From: Rhodocyclaceae bacterium
GTDB lineage: Bacteria; Pseudomonadota; Gammaproteobacteria; Burkholderiales; Rhodocyclaceae
Length of the DNA stretch: 36,845 nucleotides
NCBI GenBank assembly: GCA_025353195.1
Contig: JANXRC010000025.1
Coordinates: 1 to 36,845 of the forward strand
Direction: 5' to 3'
Notes under the pieces: model-generated
Databases searched by the model: none
What the model was told of the DNA's origin: nothing
The model's input: only the letters and a program-made list of their open reading frames with translations
Program-made: the position numbers and the translations under genes
In this document: in pieces, positions 25,446-34,278 of the stretch
Position numbering within the stretch: position 1 is the stretch's first letter
How the letters are laid out: each line of letters begins with the position of its first letter

Positions 25446-26107
25446 TTCTTGGGCCGCGACATGAAGGCTTCCGTGGCCGCCTTGCGGTCGTCGTTCACCT
25501 TCTGCGCGTGAGGCCGTTCCCCAATCAGCTTGAGGTATGGCTTGGCCAGGGGCAGAAATTCATCGAGAAAATCACGTCCATAGATCTTGCGCGTGGCCTG
25601 GCTGACGAGGGGCAGGTGCACCCAGGCAGCACAATCGGCATGGGTGAAACTATCGCCGCCGATGAAGGGCGAAAAACGGGCCAGCCGGGCCAGGCTCCTG
25701 AGGCCTTTCTCGAGCAGGGCCGCGACTTCCTTCTTGGTTTCCTCGGATACCGTGCCGCCAAAAAACGCTTCCGTGTAGAGGCGCCGCGCCGGCAATTCGA
25801 CATGCAGTTCGAGGTGTTCGATCAGTTCGCGACATTTGGCGCGCTTGAAGGGGTCGCGAGGATAGAGTGCGGGCTCGGGCCAACTCTCTTCGATGAACTC
25901 GGTCAGTACCTGCGATTCGCTGAGTACGCCCATGGGTGTGCGCAAAAACGGCACTTTGCCCATCGGCGACTCAGCCAGCATCTCTTCCTTTTGCGACGTG
26001 AAAACGAGGGCTTCGGTGAAGGGAATGTTTTTCTCCAGCAGGGAGAGTTTGACCTTGTTGTAGTAGTTGCTGACGGCAAAGCCGCAGAGAGTGATGGGCG
26101 TAGTCAA
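25442..26107 (-). CDS. Glutathione S-transferase family protein
   Basis: A 221-residue GST. A TTG start at 26107 is chosen: it follows the ligase stop by one base, has a GGAG site six bases upstream, and begins exactly at the fold (TTPITLCGFAVSNYYNKVKL). The thioredoxin-like domain covers residues 1-80 with the cis-Pro GKVPFL near 52 and the glutathione-binding Glu-Ser (LSESQVL) near 64. The helical domain follows with HADCAAW. It lies between an acyl-CoA ligase and an enoyl-CoA isomerase-like gene, so a role with lipid or aromatic CoA metabolites is possible. Confidence 0.85.
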   Translation of the reverse strand: MTTPITLCGFAVSNYYNKVKLSLLEKNIPFTEALVFTSQKEEMLAESPMGKVPFLRTPMGVLSESQVLTEFIEESWPEPALYPRDPFKRAKCRELIEHLELHVELPARRLYTEAFFGGTVSEETKKEVAALLEKGLRSLARLARFSPFIGGDSFTHADCAAWVHLPLVSQATRKIYGRDFLDEFLPLAKPYLKLIGERPHAQKVNDDRKAATEAFMSRPKK

Positions 26108-26108
26108 T

Positions 26109-27734
26109 TCAGGCTCCAGGGAAACGATAATCACGCAGACGCTCGCGCAACTGCAGCTTGGATAGCTTGCCGGTGGCGGTATGCGGCAGGTCGTCGACAA
26201 AGATCACATCGTCGGGTATCCACCACTTGGCGACCTTGCCCTCGTAGAAGGCGATCAGCTCTTCGCGGCTGACGTCCTGGCCGGCCTTCTTGATCACGAC
26301 CAGCAGCGGACGTTCGTCCCACTTCGGATGGGCTGCGCCGATGACCGCGGCTTCGGCAACCGCCGGATGGGCGACGGCAATGTTTTCCAGGTCGATCGAC
26401 GAAATCCATTCGCCGCCCGACTTGATGACGTCCTTCGAGCGGTCGGTAATCTGCATGTAGCCGTCCGGGTCGATGGTGGCCACGTCCCCGGTGGGAAACC
26501 AGCCGTCAATCAGGGCGTCGCCACCTTCGCTCTTGTAGTAGCCGCTGGTGATCCACGGGCCGCGTACCATCAGATCGCCGAAGGCCTTGCCATCGTGCGG
26601 CAGGGCCTTGCCATCGCCGTCGACAATCTTCATTTCGACGCAGAAGATGCTGCGGCCCTGCTTGAGGCGGATGCGGTCGCGTTCTTCCGCCGACAGGGCG
26701 AGATGTTTTTGCTTGTAGGTGTTGACGGTGCCCAGCGGGCTCATTTCCGTCATGCCCCAGGCATGCAGCACGGTGATGTCGAACTGTTCGTCGAAGGCGC
26801 GAATCATGGCCGGTGGCGCTGCGGAACCGCCGATGACCAGGCGCTTGACCGTCGACAGCTTGAGCTTGTTGGCCTGCAGGTAATGCAGCAGGCCGAGCCA
26901 TATGGTCGGCACGCCGGCCGACATGGTGACGTGTTCCTCCTCGAACATCGCATACAGGCTGGCGCCATCGAGATGCGGCCCCGGCATGACCAGTTTCGCG
27001 CCGGTCAGCGCGCACGCATAGGGCAGGCCCCATGCATTGACGTGGAACATCGGTACCACGGGCAGGATGCAGTCGCGCGCCGAGGCGCCCAGGCCGTCTG
27101 GCTGGCTGGAACCGAGCGCATGCAGCACCGTCGAGCGGTGCGAGTAGAGCACGCCCTTGGGGTTGCCGGTAGTGCCCGAGGTGTAGCACAGCGAAGACGC
27201 CGTGTTCTCGTCGAATTCCGGCCATTCGTAATCGTCGCTTTGCGCCGCCAGCAGTTCTTCGTAGCAGTGCAGGTTCGGGATTGCATTGGCCGGCATTTCA
27301 GCGCGGTTGCACAGGGCAATCCAGCCCTTGACGCCCGGGCAATGCGGCACCAGGGCCTCGATCAACGGCGCGAAGTTCACATCGAAGAAGATGAAACGGT
27401 CGTCGGCGTGGTTGGCGATATAGGCGATCTGTTCGGGGAACAGGCGCGGGTTGATGGTGTGGCAGATCGCGGCCATGCCCGAGACGGCATAGTAGATCTC
27501 GAAGTGGCGGTGAGTGTTCCACGCCAGGGTGCCGATGCGGTCCTCGGCCTTGACGCCGAGCGACAGCAGAACTCGCACCAGCTGGCGCGAGCGGCGGTGG
27601 GCATCGCTGTAGGTGTAGCGATGTGTGCCGCCCACCGGCAGGCGGGAGACGATTTCAGTATCGCTGTGGTTCTGCCCGGCGTGTTGCAGGAGCCCTGAAA
27701 TCATCAGCGGCCGGTTCATCATCAAGCCTTGCAT
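26109..27734 (-). CDS. Medium/long-chain fatty-acid--CoA ligase
   Basis: A 541-residue AMP-forming ligase. The ATG at 27734 has a GAGGAG site eight bases upstream. Motifs are complete: P-loop [11 protein letters not shown] at 184-194, substrate region [10 protein letters not shown] near 326, adenylate motif [20 protein letters not shown] near 418, hinge [11 protein letters not shown], and the catalytic Lys in TATGKLSK near 523. It activates a carboxylate to its acyl-CoA. The sequence resembles AlkK-like ligases. It leads an operon with a GST and an enoyl-CoA hydratase/isomerase homologue. Chain-length preference cannot be read from sequence. Confidence 0.92.
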   Translation of the reverse strand: MQGLMMNRPLMISGLLQHAGQNHSDTEIVSRLPVGGTHRYTYSDAHRRSRQLVRVLLSLGVKAEDRIGTLAWNTHRHFEIYYAVSGMAAICHTINPRLFPEQIAYIANHADDRFIFFDVNFAPLIEALVPHCPGVKGWIALCNRAEMPANAIPNLHCYEELLAAQSDDYEWPEFDENTASSLCYTSGTTGNPKGVLYSHRSTVLHALGSSQPDGLGASARDCILPVVPMFHVNAWGLPYACALTGAKLVMPGPHLDGASLYAMFEEEHVTMSAGVPTIWLGLLHYLQANKLKLSTVKRLVIGGSAAPPAMIRAFDEQFDITVLHAWGMTEMSPLGTVNTYKQKHLALSAEERDRIRLKQGRSIFCVEMKIVDGDGKALPHDGKAFGDLMVRGPWITSGYYKSEGGDALIDGWFPTGDVATIDPDGYMQITDRSKDVIKSGGEWISSIDLENIAVAHPAVAEAAVIGAAHPKWDERPLLVVIKKAGQDVSREELIAFYEGKVAKWWIPDDVIFVDDLPHTATGKLSKLQLRERLRDYRFPGA

Positions 27735-27778
27735 TTGTCGTACTCCTCTCTGTTACTGAAACTTCGTTTCTTTGTAGT

Positions 27779-28231
27779 CTAGCCGAGGTCTTCGCGCGTG
27801 GCGTCGGCCCAGCAATTAGGGGTCTCGTAAAGCCTGATTCGCTCAAGGTGGAGATGATTGCCGTAGCTGCCACGGTACAGCGGATCAAGAATGGAAAAGG
27901 CAATGCGGGCCAGGTTTTCCGCCGTCGGCACGAGGTCGAGCACGATCGTCTTGTGGTCCGGCAGGCTGCGCAGAAAGTCCGCCACGGCCTGGTCGCCGCG
28001 CCAGACCAGGAAGGCATGGTCCCAGACGTCGACCACATGCTGCTTGGCGATGGCCTTGACCTCGGAAAAATCCATGACCATGCCATCGTCCGACCGTCCG
28101 GCAGCATCGATGACGCCGCCGCCAAGCGTGATTTCAAGCGCATAGCGGTGGCCGTGCAGGTGGCGGCACTGGCTCTGATGATTCGGGATCCGGTGGCCCG
28201 CATCGAATTCGAGGCGGCGGGTTATACGCAT
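27779..28231 (-). CDS. queD: 6-carboxytetrahydropterin synthase (QueD)
   Basis: A 150-residue PTPS/QueD protein. The start at 28231 matches the family N-terminus (MRITRRLEFDAGHRIPNHQS). Zinc ligands are present (DAGHR, then CRHLHGHRY near residues 24-32), as are GMVMDFSEVK near 62 and the DHAFLV, PTAENLA motifs further on. It converts dihydroneopterin triphosphate to 6-carboxy-tetrahydropterin, the second step of queuosine synthesis. It is divergent from a radical SAM gene with a 140-bp gap. No strong ribosome site is seen. Confidence 0.92.
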   Translation of the reverse strand: MRITRRLEFDAGHRIPNHQSQCRHLHGHRYALEITLGGGVIDAAGRSDDGMVMDFSEVKAIAKQHVVDVWDHAFLVWRGDQAVADFLRSLPDHKTIVLDLVPTAENLARIAFSILDPLYRGSYGNHLHLERIRLYETPNCWADATREDLG

Positions 28232-28371
28232 GGTCAGGATGGGCTTGTTTGTGGCAAAGTGGCCGCAGATGTGCGCGGATGGCTTGGCCCGCATTATAAC
28301 TGTGCTGCAGTGCCGTCCCGTCAGCGCCGACTCCTGGCTTCGCTGCAATTTTCCCATTCTGTCGAGTTTCC

Positions 28372-29217
28372 ATGTCCCGCATCCTGCTCAAGACTGAAGA
28401 CCATTCCCGCGACAGCGCCGGCATGCGTTATGTATATCCGGTGATTTCGCGCCGGGCCGGCGGCGTTTCGGTCGGCATCAATCTGAACCCCAACAATGCC
28501 TGCAACTGGCGTTGCATCTATTGTCAGGTTCCCGATCTGAAACGCGGCGGGCCGCCGCCGATCGATCTGGCGCTGCTCGAGCGCGAACTGAACGATTTCC
28601 TCGGCTGGGCTCAGTCAGGCGATTTCATGGCGACGCGGGTTCCGGCAGGGGTTCGCCGGCTGGTCGATGTGGCATTCTCGGGGAATGGCGAGCCGACCAG
28701 CGCCGCCGAGTTTGCCGATGCCGTGGCGATTGCCGAGCGCGTGCTGGCCGCGAACAAACTGGCCGGCAAGGTGGTCATGCGCCTGATTACCAATGGCAGC
28801 CTGCTCGACCGCAAGGCGGTGCAAACAGGCATTGCGCGAATCGGCAGGACCGCCGGGGAGGTCTGGTTCAAAGTCGATGCAGGAACGTCGGCCGGATTGG
28901 CCCGCATCAATGGCACCCGTGCCCGGCCTGAAGTCGTAGCGCGACGCCTGGCGTGTTGCGCGGCGTTGGCGCCGACCTGGGTGCAGACCTGTGTGTTCAG
29001 GCTCGACGGTGAATTGCCCGCGGAACCGGAGATGCAGGCCTATTTGGCGCTGCTGGCTCCTCTGGCGCCAGTGCTCGCCGGGGTGCACCTGTACAGTCTG
29101 GCGCGACCGTCACTGCAGAAAGAGGCACCCCGGTTGGGGCGCATGGAAGCGGAACGGCTGGAAGAACTGGCGGAACGTGTCCGCCAACTCGGGCTGCGGG
29201 TGCGCGTCAGCCCCTGA
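28372..29217 (+). CDS. Radical SAM protein (COG0731-like)
   Basis: A 281-residue radical SAM enzyme with Cys44, Cys48 and Cys51 in a CX3CX2C motif (ACNWRCIYCQ), the GNGEPT segment near residue 104, and a further RLITNGSLLD motif near 137. The N-terminal LNPNNACNWRC resembles Fe-S oxidoreductases of the COG0731 type. It lacks an obvious auxiliary cluster. It faces away from queD, which tempts a link to 7-deazaguanine or tRNA modification, but QueE proteins are organised differently. Substrate unknown. Confidence 0.85.
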   Translation: MSRILLKTEDHSRDSAGMRYVYPVISRRAGGVSVGINLNPNNACNWRCIYCQVPDLKRGGPPPIDLALLERELNDFLGWAQSGDFMATRVPAGVRRLVDVAFSGNGEPTSAAEFADAVAIAERVLAANKLAGKVVMRLITNGSLLDRKAVQTGIARIGRTAGEVWFKVDAGTSAGLARINGTRARPEVVARRLACCAALAPTWVQTCVFRLDGELPAEPEMQAYLALLAPLAPVLAGVHLYSLARPSLQKEAPRLGRMEAERLEELAERVRQLGLRVRVSP

Positions 29218-29341
29218 TTCCAGCCCGCGTCAGGCGGCCCGTGTTTAGTGTATTTATCGGGCATCGACCCGGTCGCCGGCTCTTCTGGCGGTGGTGACTA
29301 TCGGGTAAAATTCGATCTTTACCAACTGACAGACTACGGCA

Positions 29342-30583
29342 ATGGCATTGATAGTCCAGAAATACGGCGGCACATCGATGGGTTCGCCCGAACGCATCCG
29401 CAATGTCGCCAGGCGCGTCGCGCGCTGGAAGGCGAAGGGGCATCAACTGGTGGTGGTGGTTTCCGCCATGAGCGGCGAGACCAACCGCCTGGTCGCTCTG
29501 GCCAAGGATGTTTCCCCCCAGCCCGACGCACGCGAACTCGATGTGATGCTTTCCACCGGCGAGCAGGTCACGATCGCGCTGTTGGCAATGGCGATCCGGG
29601 ATCTCGGTCTCAAGGCCAAGAGCTACACCGGTGGACAGGTCAAGGTACTGACTGACAGCACCTTCACCAAGGCGCGCATTCTCGAGATTGACGACGCCAA
29701 CATGCGTCGCGATCTCGACGATGATGCGGTGGTCATTGTGGCCGGTTTCCAGGGTGTTGATGCCGATGGCAACATCACCACGCTGGGACGCGGCGGCTCG
29801 GATACCTCGGCGGTGGCGCTGGCGGCGGCGCTGAAGGCGGACGAGTGCCAGATCTACACCGACGTCGATGGCGTCTATACCACCGACCCGCGCATCGTGC
29901 CGGAGGCCAGAAAGCTGGAGCGGATCACCTTCGAGGAAATGCTGGAAATGGCCAGCCTGGGCTCCAAGGTGCTGCAGATCCGCTCGGTCGAATTCGCCGG
30001 CAAGTACAAGGTCAAGCTGCGCGTGCTCTCCAGCTTCGAAGAAGAAGGCCAGGAGACCAGCGGCACGCTCATCACTCTCGAGGAAGACACCAACATGGAA
30101 CAACCGATCATATCCGGCATCGCCTTCAACCGCGACGAGGCCAAGCTCACGGTGCTGGGCGTGCCGGATCGCCCCGGCATCGCCTACCAAATACTCGGCC
30201 CGATCGCCGACGCCAACATCGACGTCGACATGATCATCCAGAACGTCGGCCACGATGGCACGACGGACTTTTCCTTTACGGTCAATCGCAGCGAGTTCGA
30301 CCGTGCCAAAAAGATGCTGGAAGACCAGATCAAGCCGCATATCGGCGCGCGCGCAATAAAGGGTGACAACAAGATCTGCAAGGTTTCGGCCGTTGGCGTC
30401 GGCATGCGTTCCCATCCCGGCGTCGCCAGCAAGATGTTCCGCACCCTGGCCGAAGAAGGCATCAACATCCAGATGATCTCGACCTCCGAGATCAAGATTT
30501 CGGTCGTGGTCGACGAGAAGTACCTCGAGTTGGCGGTCCGTGTCTTGCACAAGGTATTCGAACTGGACCAAACGCCGGCCTGA
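29342..30583 (+). CDS. lysC: Aspartate kinase
   Basis: A 413-residue monofunctional aspartokinase. The N-terminal kinase domain shows KYGGTSMGS at about 7-15, LSTGEQVT near 70, RGGSDTSAVALA near 150 and YTDVDGVYTTDPR near 172. Two ACT domains follow from about residue 265 (LGVPDRPGIAYQIL) and 345 (AVGVGMRSHPGVASKMF). It phosphorylates aspartate, the first step to lysine, threonine and methionine; the ACT domains usually bind lysine and/or threonine for feedback. It stands alone with its own terminator. Confidence 0.95.
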   Translation: MALIVQKYGGTSMGSPERIRNVARRVARWKAKGHQLVVVVSAMSGETNRLVALAKDVSPQPDARELDVMLSTGEQVTIALLAMAIRDLGLKAKSYTGGQVKVLTDSTFTKARILEIDDANMRRDLDDDAVVIVAGFQGVDADGNITTLGRGGSDTSAVALAAALKADECQIYTDVDGVYTTDPRIVPEARKLERITFEEMLEMASLGSKVLQIRSVEFAGKYKVKLRVLSSFEEEGQETSGTLITLEEDTNMEQPIISGIAFNRDEAKLTVLGVPDRPGIAYQILGPIADANIDVDMIIQNVGHDGTTDFSFTVNRSEFDRAKKMLEDQIKPHIGARAIKGDNKICKVSAVGVGMRSHPGVASKMFRTLAEEGINIQMISTSEIKISVVVDEKYLELAVRVLHKVFELDQTPA

Positions 30584-30604
30584 ACTTTCCGCCGTGCCAA
30601 AGCC

Positions 30605-30632
30605 AACCCCGGCTTGCGCCGGGGTTTGTTCT
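30605..30632 (+). terminator. Rho-independent terminator after lysC
   Basis: A 9-bp perfect stem (AACCCCGGC / GCCGGGGTT, 30605-30613 and 30618-30626) with loop TTGC is followed by TGTTCTT. It begins 22 bp after the lysC stop. Confidence 0.9.
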
Positions 30633-30683
30633 TATGTCTCCGTCTCTTTGGGCGGAGACGGTATCCCCTGGTGGGATGTGGAA

Positions 30684-31175
30684 TCAGAACACGCCCATGG
30701 CGAGCCCGGCGGCCAGCGTCGCGCCGAGGTCCCGGCAACGATCGAGGTCCGCTGCACCGATGGTCTTCGCGGAAAGTATGGCTTCCGGCGCTTGCGCGTG
30801 GGTACACACGATGAGGGCTTCGGCGACGGAGCGCAGGCGCCATCCGGTGGCAATGCGGTCGATCTGCCGTGCGGCGTTCTGCCCGTCGCTGCCGGCACAG
30901 ATGAGAGTTGCGTAGGGCCTGCCGTTGATCCGGTCAAGCGCGGGGTAATAGCAGCGGTCGAAAAAATCCTTCATCAATCCCGAGATCGCCGCAAGATTCT
31001 CCGGGGTGGCAAATACATAGCCCTCGGCCTCGATCACGTCTGCCGCCTGGGCTGCCGAGGCATGCAGCAGGCGCGTCGTCACGCTCATCTCGGCGGCGGC
31101 ACCCGCTGCCAGCGCACGCACCATCTGTTCGGTGCCGCCGGTCATCGAGTGAAATACGACAAGAAGGGTCTTCAT
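30684..31175 (-). CDS. Flavodoxin-like / NAD(P)H-dependent FMN reductase family protein
   Basis: A 163-residue protein with a flavodoxin-like fold. The FMN phosphate loop is SMTGGTEQMV at about 10-19, ATPENLAAISGLMKDFFDR near 56 is the second flavin-contacting loop, and ICAGSDGQNAA near 92 the third. It probably binds FMN and acts as a reductase or electron carrier in the cytoplasm. It runs against lysC. Substrate unknown. Confidence 0.85.
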   Translation of the reverse strand: MKTLLVVFHSMTGGTEQMVRALAAGAAAEMSVTTRLLHASAAQAADVIEAEGYVFATPENLAAISGLMKDFFDRCYYPALDRINGRPYATLICAGSDGQNAARQIDRIATGWRLRSVAEALIVCTHAQAPEAILSAKTIGAADLDRCRDLGATLAAGLAMGVF

Positions 31176-31301
31176 GGCATTGAATTATGCGCCCCATGCG
31201 TCCACCCATGTCCATGCTGCTCGCGTAGGATTCAGCCTCGCTGCCCGCTTTGCCTGAAAACCAGAACCTTCAACGGAATCCTCCGCTGAACTCCGCCCTT
31301 G

Positions 31302-32459
31302 ATGATGACGGAACTAATCGATCCACGCACATTTCTTCTCGTCGCCAACCTGCTGGGGATGTTCTGTGCGCTGGTGCTGTGGGTGCAGGCCAGGAGTTTT
31401 CCTGACGATATCGAGGGATTGAACGATTGGGCGATGGCGGTCGTGCTGATCGGAAGCGCGTCGGGACTCGCTTCCATGCGCGGACTGTTCCCTGATGGTC
31501 TGGCCATTGTTGCCGCGAGCGGAGCGCTCCTGCTGGGACAATTCCTCCTCATTATCGGATTGCAGCGGTATTCGGGACAGCAACCCAAATGGCGCCCCAC
31601 CCTTGACGTCATCGGCGCGGTTGTAATCCTGATCGTGTGGCTGACTTACGGCAGCCACAATTACCAGGGCCGCATTTTCATCATGGCTCTTGCCCATATA
31701 GGTCTGTTTTCTGCCGGGGCAGTTCTCGCGTGGCGCGCCAAGCCGACAGGATTTGGCAGTCGATTTCTCTGCGCCTTTTTCGTTCTTGGGGTCGCCATCG
31801 CGGTTTGGCGCATCACGACGCTGTCGATCGCGGTTGATCAAACGGACGATATCTTCGACCGCAACCTGATTCAGCAGGTATATCTGGGAATGTTCTCGCT
31901 CGGTGTATTGGGTTTGTCGGTTGGATTCATCCTTCTTACCAACGAGCGGCTACGGTCCGAACTGGAATTCATGGCAACACGTGATCCGATGACCGGCGCG
32001 TTCAATCGCCGGGCGTTCTTCTCCCAGGCCGCAGTGGAATGGTCGCGCAGCATGCGCGCGCGCCGGCCACTGGCAATCATCGCGTCCGACATCGATTTTT
32101 TCAAGAAGGTCAACGACAAGTACGGCCACCACGTCGGCGACCTTGTCATCAAGGATTTTCCTGTTCGTGCGTCGCAAATGTTGCGACTGCCGGATATCCT
32201 CGCGCGTTTCGGCGGCGAAGAATTCGTGATCCTGTTGCCCGATACCGGTATGGCCGAAGCCAGGAATGTCGCCGAGCGCATTCGGCGAGAGATCGAGACT
32301 CATCGCAACAAGGCATTGCCTGCTTACACAGTGAGCCTTGGTCTGTCGGTAGCGCAGGGTGATGCCGGACAGGCCGCCGATATGGAAGCATTGATTGCCG
32401 AGGCTGATGCGGCGCTGTACCGGGCGAAGCAACGTGGCCGGAATCGGGTCGAGGTATAG
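31302..32459 (+). CDS. Membrane diguanylate cyclase (GGDEF protein)
   Basis: A protein of about 385 residues; the ATGs at 31302 and 31305 are both possible, neither with a clear ribosome site. About seven hydrophobic segments fill residues 10-214. A GGDEF domain follows: DPMTGAFNRRAF near 229, DIDFFKKVNDKYGHHVGD near 265, and active site GGEEF near 306. An inhibitory-site Arg-x-x-Asp (RLPD) stands five residues before GGEEF. It should make cyclic di-GMP in response to a membrane or periplasmic signal. No EAL domain. It is the last chromosomal gene before the integrated element. Confidence 0.93.
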   Translation: MMTELIDPRTFLLVANLLGMFCALVLWVQARSFPDDIEGLNDWAMAVVLIGSASGLASMRGLFPDGLAIVAASGALLLGQFLLIIGLQRYSGQQPKWRPTLDVIGAVVILIVWLTYGSHNYQGRIFIMALAHIGLFSAGAVLAWRAKPTGFGSRFLCAFFVLGVAIAVWRITTLSIAVDQTDDIFDRNLIQQVYLGMFSLGVLGLSVGFILLTNERLRSELEFMATRDPMTGAFNRRAFFSQAAVEWSRSMRARRPLAIIASDIDFFKKVNDKYGHHVGDLVIKDFPVRASQMLRLPDILARFGGEEFVILLPDTGMAEARNVAERIRREIETHRNKALPAYTVSLGLSVAQGDAGQAADMEALIAEADAALYRAKQRGRNRVEV

Positions 32460-32514
32460 CCTTGATCAGGTTTGGTACGGCGCATAACAGCTTGATTCGT
32501 TATGCCAATGGAAT

Positions 32515-32542
32515 TGGTGGGCGGTACTGGGATCGAACCAGT
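32515..32542 (-). other. tRNA 3'-end fragment, likely attachment site of the element
   Basis: On the minus strand this is a perfect tRNA 3' end: T arm ACTGG-TTCGATC-CCAGT, acceptor strand ACCGCCC, discriminator A and CCA. No matching 5' strand GGGCGGT, D arm or anticodon arm occurs upstream (to 32620), so it is not a complete tRNA. A tyrosine recombinase gene starts to its right. Such fragments are left when an element integrates into the 3' end of a tRNA gene. The intact tRNA should lie beyond the right edge. Confidence 0.75.
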
Positions 32543-32624
32543 TGCGTTGGCCTGTAAACCTTGACTGGGACGGAGTCTACATGATGTCGTTGTCTAATTA
32601 AATCGTTTTGTCTAATTGAAATGG

Positions 32625-33683
32625 TCAGCCGGCGGGCTGAATGCGTTCCGGTTTGCGTCGATAGACCGATTCCGTCATACGTGCGTCGGAGTGCGTAAGG
32701 ATCTGGCGGGCGCGCTCGAGGCTCGGGGCATCGCTACCCACCTTGGCGCGCAGATCGTGTTCGGTGAATCGCTCCGTAACTTCCGTTTCCTTTAGGATAC
32801 GAGCAATGAATCCCTGCCAAATGTGATCGAAGCCTTTGGTGGTCCCCCGCGACTCATCAAACAGCTCGCGGCCGAACTTGTTACAAAAGAGAAATACGGA
32901 CTCCGCCGGGCGCACCGCGATCGCCCCATCGACTGCGGAACGCAGTTCCGGCGTCCATTCGAAAATGATGCGCTTCCCGGTCGAGAGTTTTGTCTTACCT
33001 GGGGTGACGTGTACGCCATCCTCGCGGCAGTCTGCCGTGGTGAGACGGAGAAGATCCCCTTTGCGCAACCCCGTGAGCAGCTTCAGGCGCAGATAGGCTT
33101 GGATCATCAGTACACTTCCGGTACGTCGCTTGGATGTCAAGGACATGGCCTGGACGAGCTCCCAATCTTCGACGTAGCGGTTTCGCGGTCGCGTACCTGT
33201 TAGGCGTACTTGGCCCTTGAATGGGTGGGCGCTCATAGCGCCCCATTCGACGGCCTTGGTAAAAGCGTGACTGAGGACCTCGATTTCACGCCTAGCGGCT
33301 ACTTTGGCCTTGCGCAGGTCGAAGTATTTGTAGACATGGTGCGGTTCCAGGTCCTTCAGCGCCATAGCACCGAATGGACCGCGCAACGTGCGGATGGCTC
33401 GAATGTATTCGGTCCGCGTTTTCGGTTGCTTCTCGGGCACGTAGTCAAGGAGGTAACGGTCAAGCAGGGCGCCGATGGTGCGAATGGTGTCGGCGGTTTC
33501 AGGCACAGGAAGGCGCGCAGCCCAGACCTTGTAGGCTTCATTTAGAGTCTTTCCCAGGCGGAACCACTTCTTTCCGTCCCATTGAGTGCGCTGGCCGGAC
33601 GGGGGAATATAGTAGTAGGCGCCATGTTGGAGTGTCCAACGGGCAGGGAGTCCTCGGTTTCCGCGACTCCGCTCACGCGTCAT
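32625..33683 (-). CDS. Tyrosine recombinase / site-specific integrase
   Basis: A 352-residue integrase. The N-terminal arm-binding part is followed by a core-binding SAM-like domain (residues about 66-150) and a catalytic domain with Arg207 (LLTGLRKGDLLRL), Lys near 231, His309-x-x-Arg312 (TEHDLRAKV), His331 (LTHSDARMT) and Tyr341 (SVYRRK). All catalytic residues are present, so it should be active. It lies 80 bp from the tRNA fragment and its start overlaps the end of the DUF4224 gene, giving coupled expression. Confidence 0.94.
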   Translation of the reverse strand: MTRERSRGNRGLPARWTLQHGAYYYIPPSGQRTQWDGKKWFRLGKTLNEAYKVWAARLPVPETADTIRTIGALLDRYLLDYVPEKQPKTRTEYIRAIRTLRGPFGAMALKDLEPHHVYKYFDLRKAKVAARREIEVLSHAFTKAVEWGAMSAHPFKGQVRLTGTRPRNRYVEDWELVQAMSLTSKRRTGSVLMIQAYLRLKLLTGLRKGDLLRLTTADCREDGVHVTPGKTKLSTGKRIIFEWTPELRSAVDGAIAVRPAESVFLFCNKFGRELFDESRGTTKGFDHIWQGFIARILKETEVTERFTEHDLRAKVGSDAPSLERARQILTHSDARMTESVYRRKPERIQPAG

Positions 33684-33972
33684 TGCCGATCCGATCTAGT
33701 CGTGAATAGAGCGGAGAGGCGGTGTTTGGGTGCGTTGGCACGTTGGCCGCCTTTGCAGAGGGCAGGGCCCCCCAGTCGGGTTGAGTTGTCTCCGATCGCG
33801 TGCGACTTTGTTGCGGTTGCTCCGCTTCGATAGTGCTCCTCAATACTGCCGGTGTGCCATCGCATCGAACCCAGTACGCTATGCCCATCGCCTGAAGCGC
33901 TTTGACTTGAGCCGTGCGGCGCTGATATCCGGTGAGTGAAGCGATCTCCGCTGGTTCAAGAAACGTCGTCAT
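33673..33972 (-). CDS. DUF4224 family protein, excisionase-like
   Basis: A 99-residue protein with the DUF4224 pattern at residues 5-50 (FLEPAEIASLTGYQRRTAQ, then IAYWVRCDGTPAVLRS). These small proteins commonly sit directly upstream of phage-type integrases and look like DNA-binding excision/control factors. The start has a GGGAG site seven bases upstream and lies inside a 16-bp perfect palindrome. It overlaps the integrase start by 11 bp. Residues 50-99 are unordered-looking. Confidence 0.85.
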   Translation of the reverse strand: MTTFLEPAEIASLTGYQRRTAQVKALQAMGIAYWVRCDGTPAVLRSTIEAEQPQQSRTRSETTQPDWGALPSAKAANVPTHPNTASPLYSRLDRIGNDA

Positions 33973-33979
33973 GACGACG
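33964..33979. promoter_or_regulatory. 16-bp perfect palindrome over the DUF4224 start codon
   Basis: CGTCGTCATGACGACG equals its own reverse complement and spans the ribosome-site spacer and the first three codons. It could be an operator for autoregulation or a hairpin that limits translation. Chance from the ACG-ACG codons is possible. Confidence 0.45.
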
Positions 33980-34278
33980 CTCCCGCAGGGCGACCTATGT
34001 GACTGGCCGACCTCCCTCTTAGGCAGGATGGATAGGAATTGACTGGTATCGGAAACGTGATGCCGAAATCATAGAGCTGTGCGTGCATGGCGTAATTCCT
34101 TGGAAGCCCCATCGGTTTGACGTTTTGTTACACAGACCACTAGTACCGATGAGGAATTGGTTATGGCCATCCTTGTTAAGGGATGTCAGCTTCGAACGTG
34201 GTGGGATATCTCCTGTCATTTGGTCAGTTTGTTGCTTGTGGGTAAACGAGAAAGGCTGTCCTAGCTAACATGCGGTAA
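33980..34278. other. Non-coding stretch with an extended imperfect dyad
   Basis: No convincing gene was found in these ~300 bases; short open frames look random. An imperfect dyad spans 34086-34170: CATCGGT (34110-34116) with ACCGATG (34145-34151), AATTCCT (34094-34100) with AGGAATT (34152-34158), and ATGGC with GCCAT at the outer ends. It probably includes the promoter region of the DUF4224-integrase pair. Confidence 0.5.

Noticed and set aside
26181-27698. Plus-strand open frame of 505 codons
   Set aside because: Antisense to the acyl-CoA ligase, whose motifs are complete; the frame is open because of GC-rich codon bias.
29207-30571. Minus-strand open frame of 454 codons
   Set aside because: Antisense to lysC, which is unambiguous.
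32515-32600. Complete tRNA gene beside the integrase
   Set aside because: Only the T arm, 3' acceptor strand and CCA are present. The upstream bases contain a TTTACA like a Val anticodon loop, but its stem does not pair and no GGGCGGT 5' strand exists.
34019-34219. 66-codon minus-strand ORF
   Set aside because: No ribosome site, no motif, and it overlaps the dyad; composition looks random.
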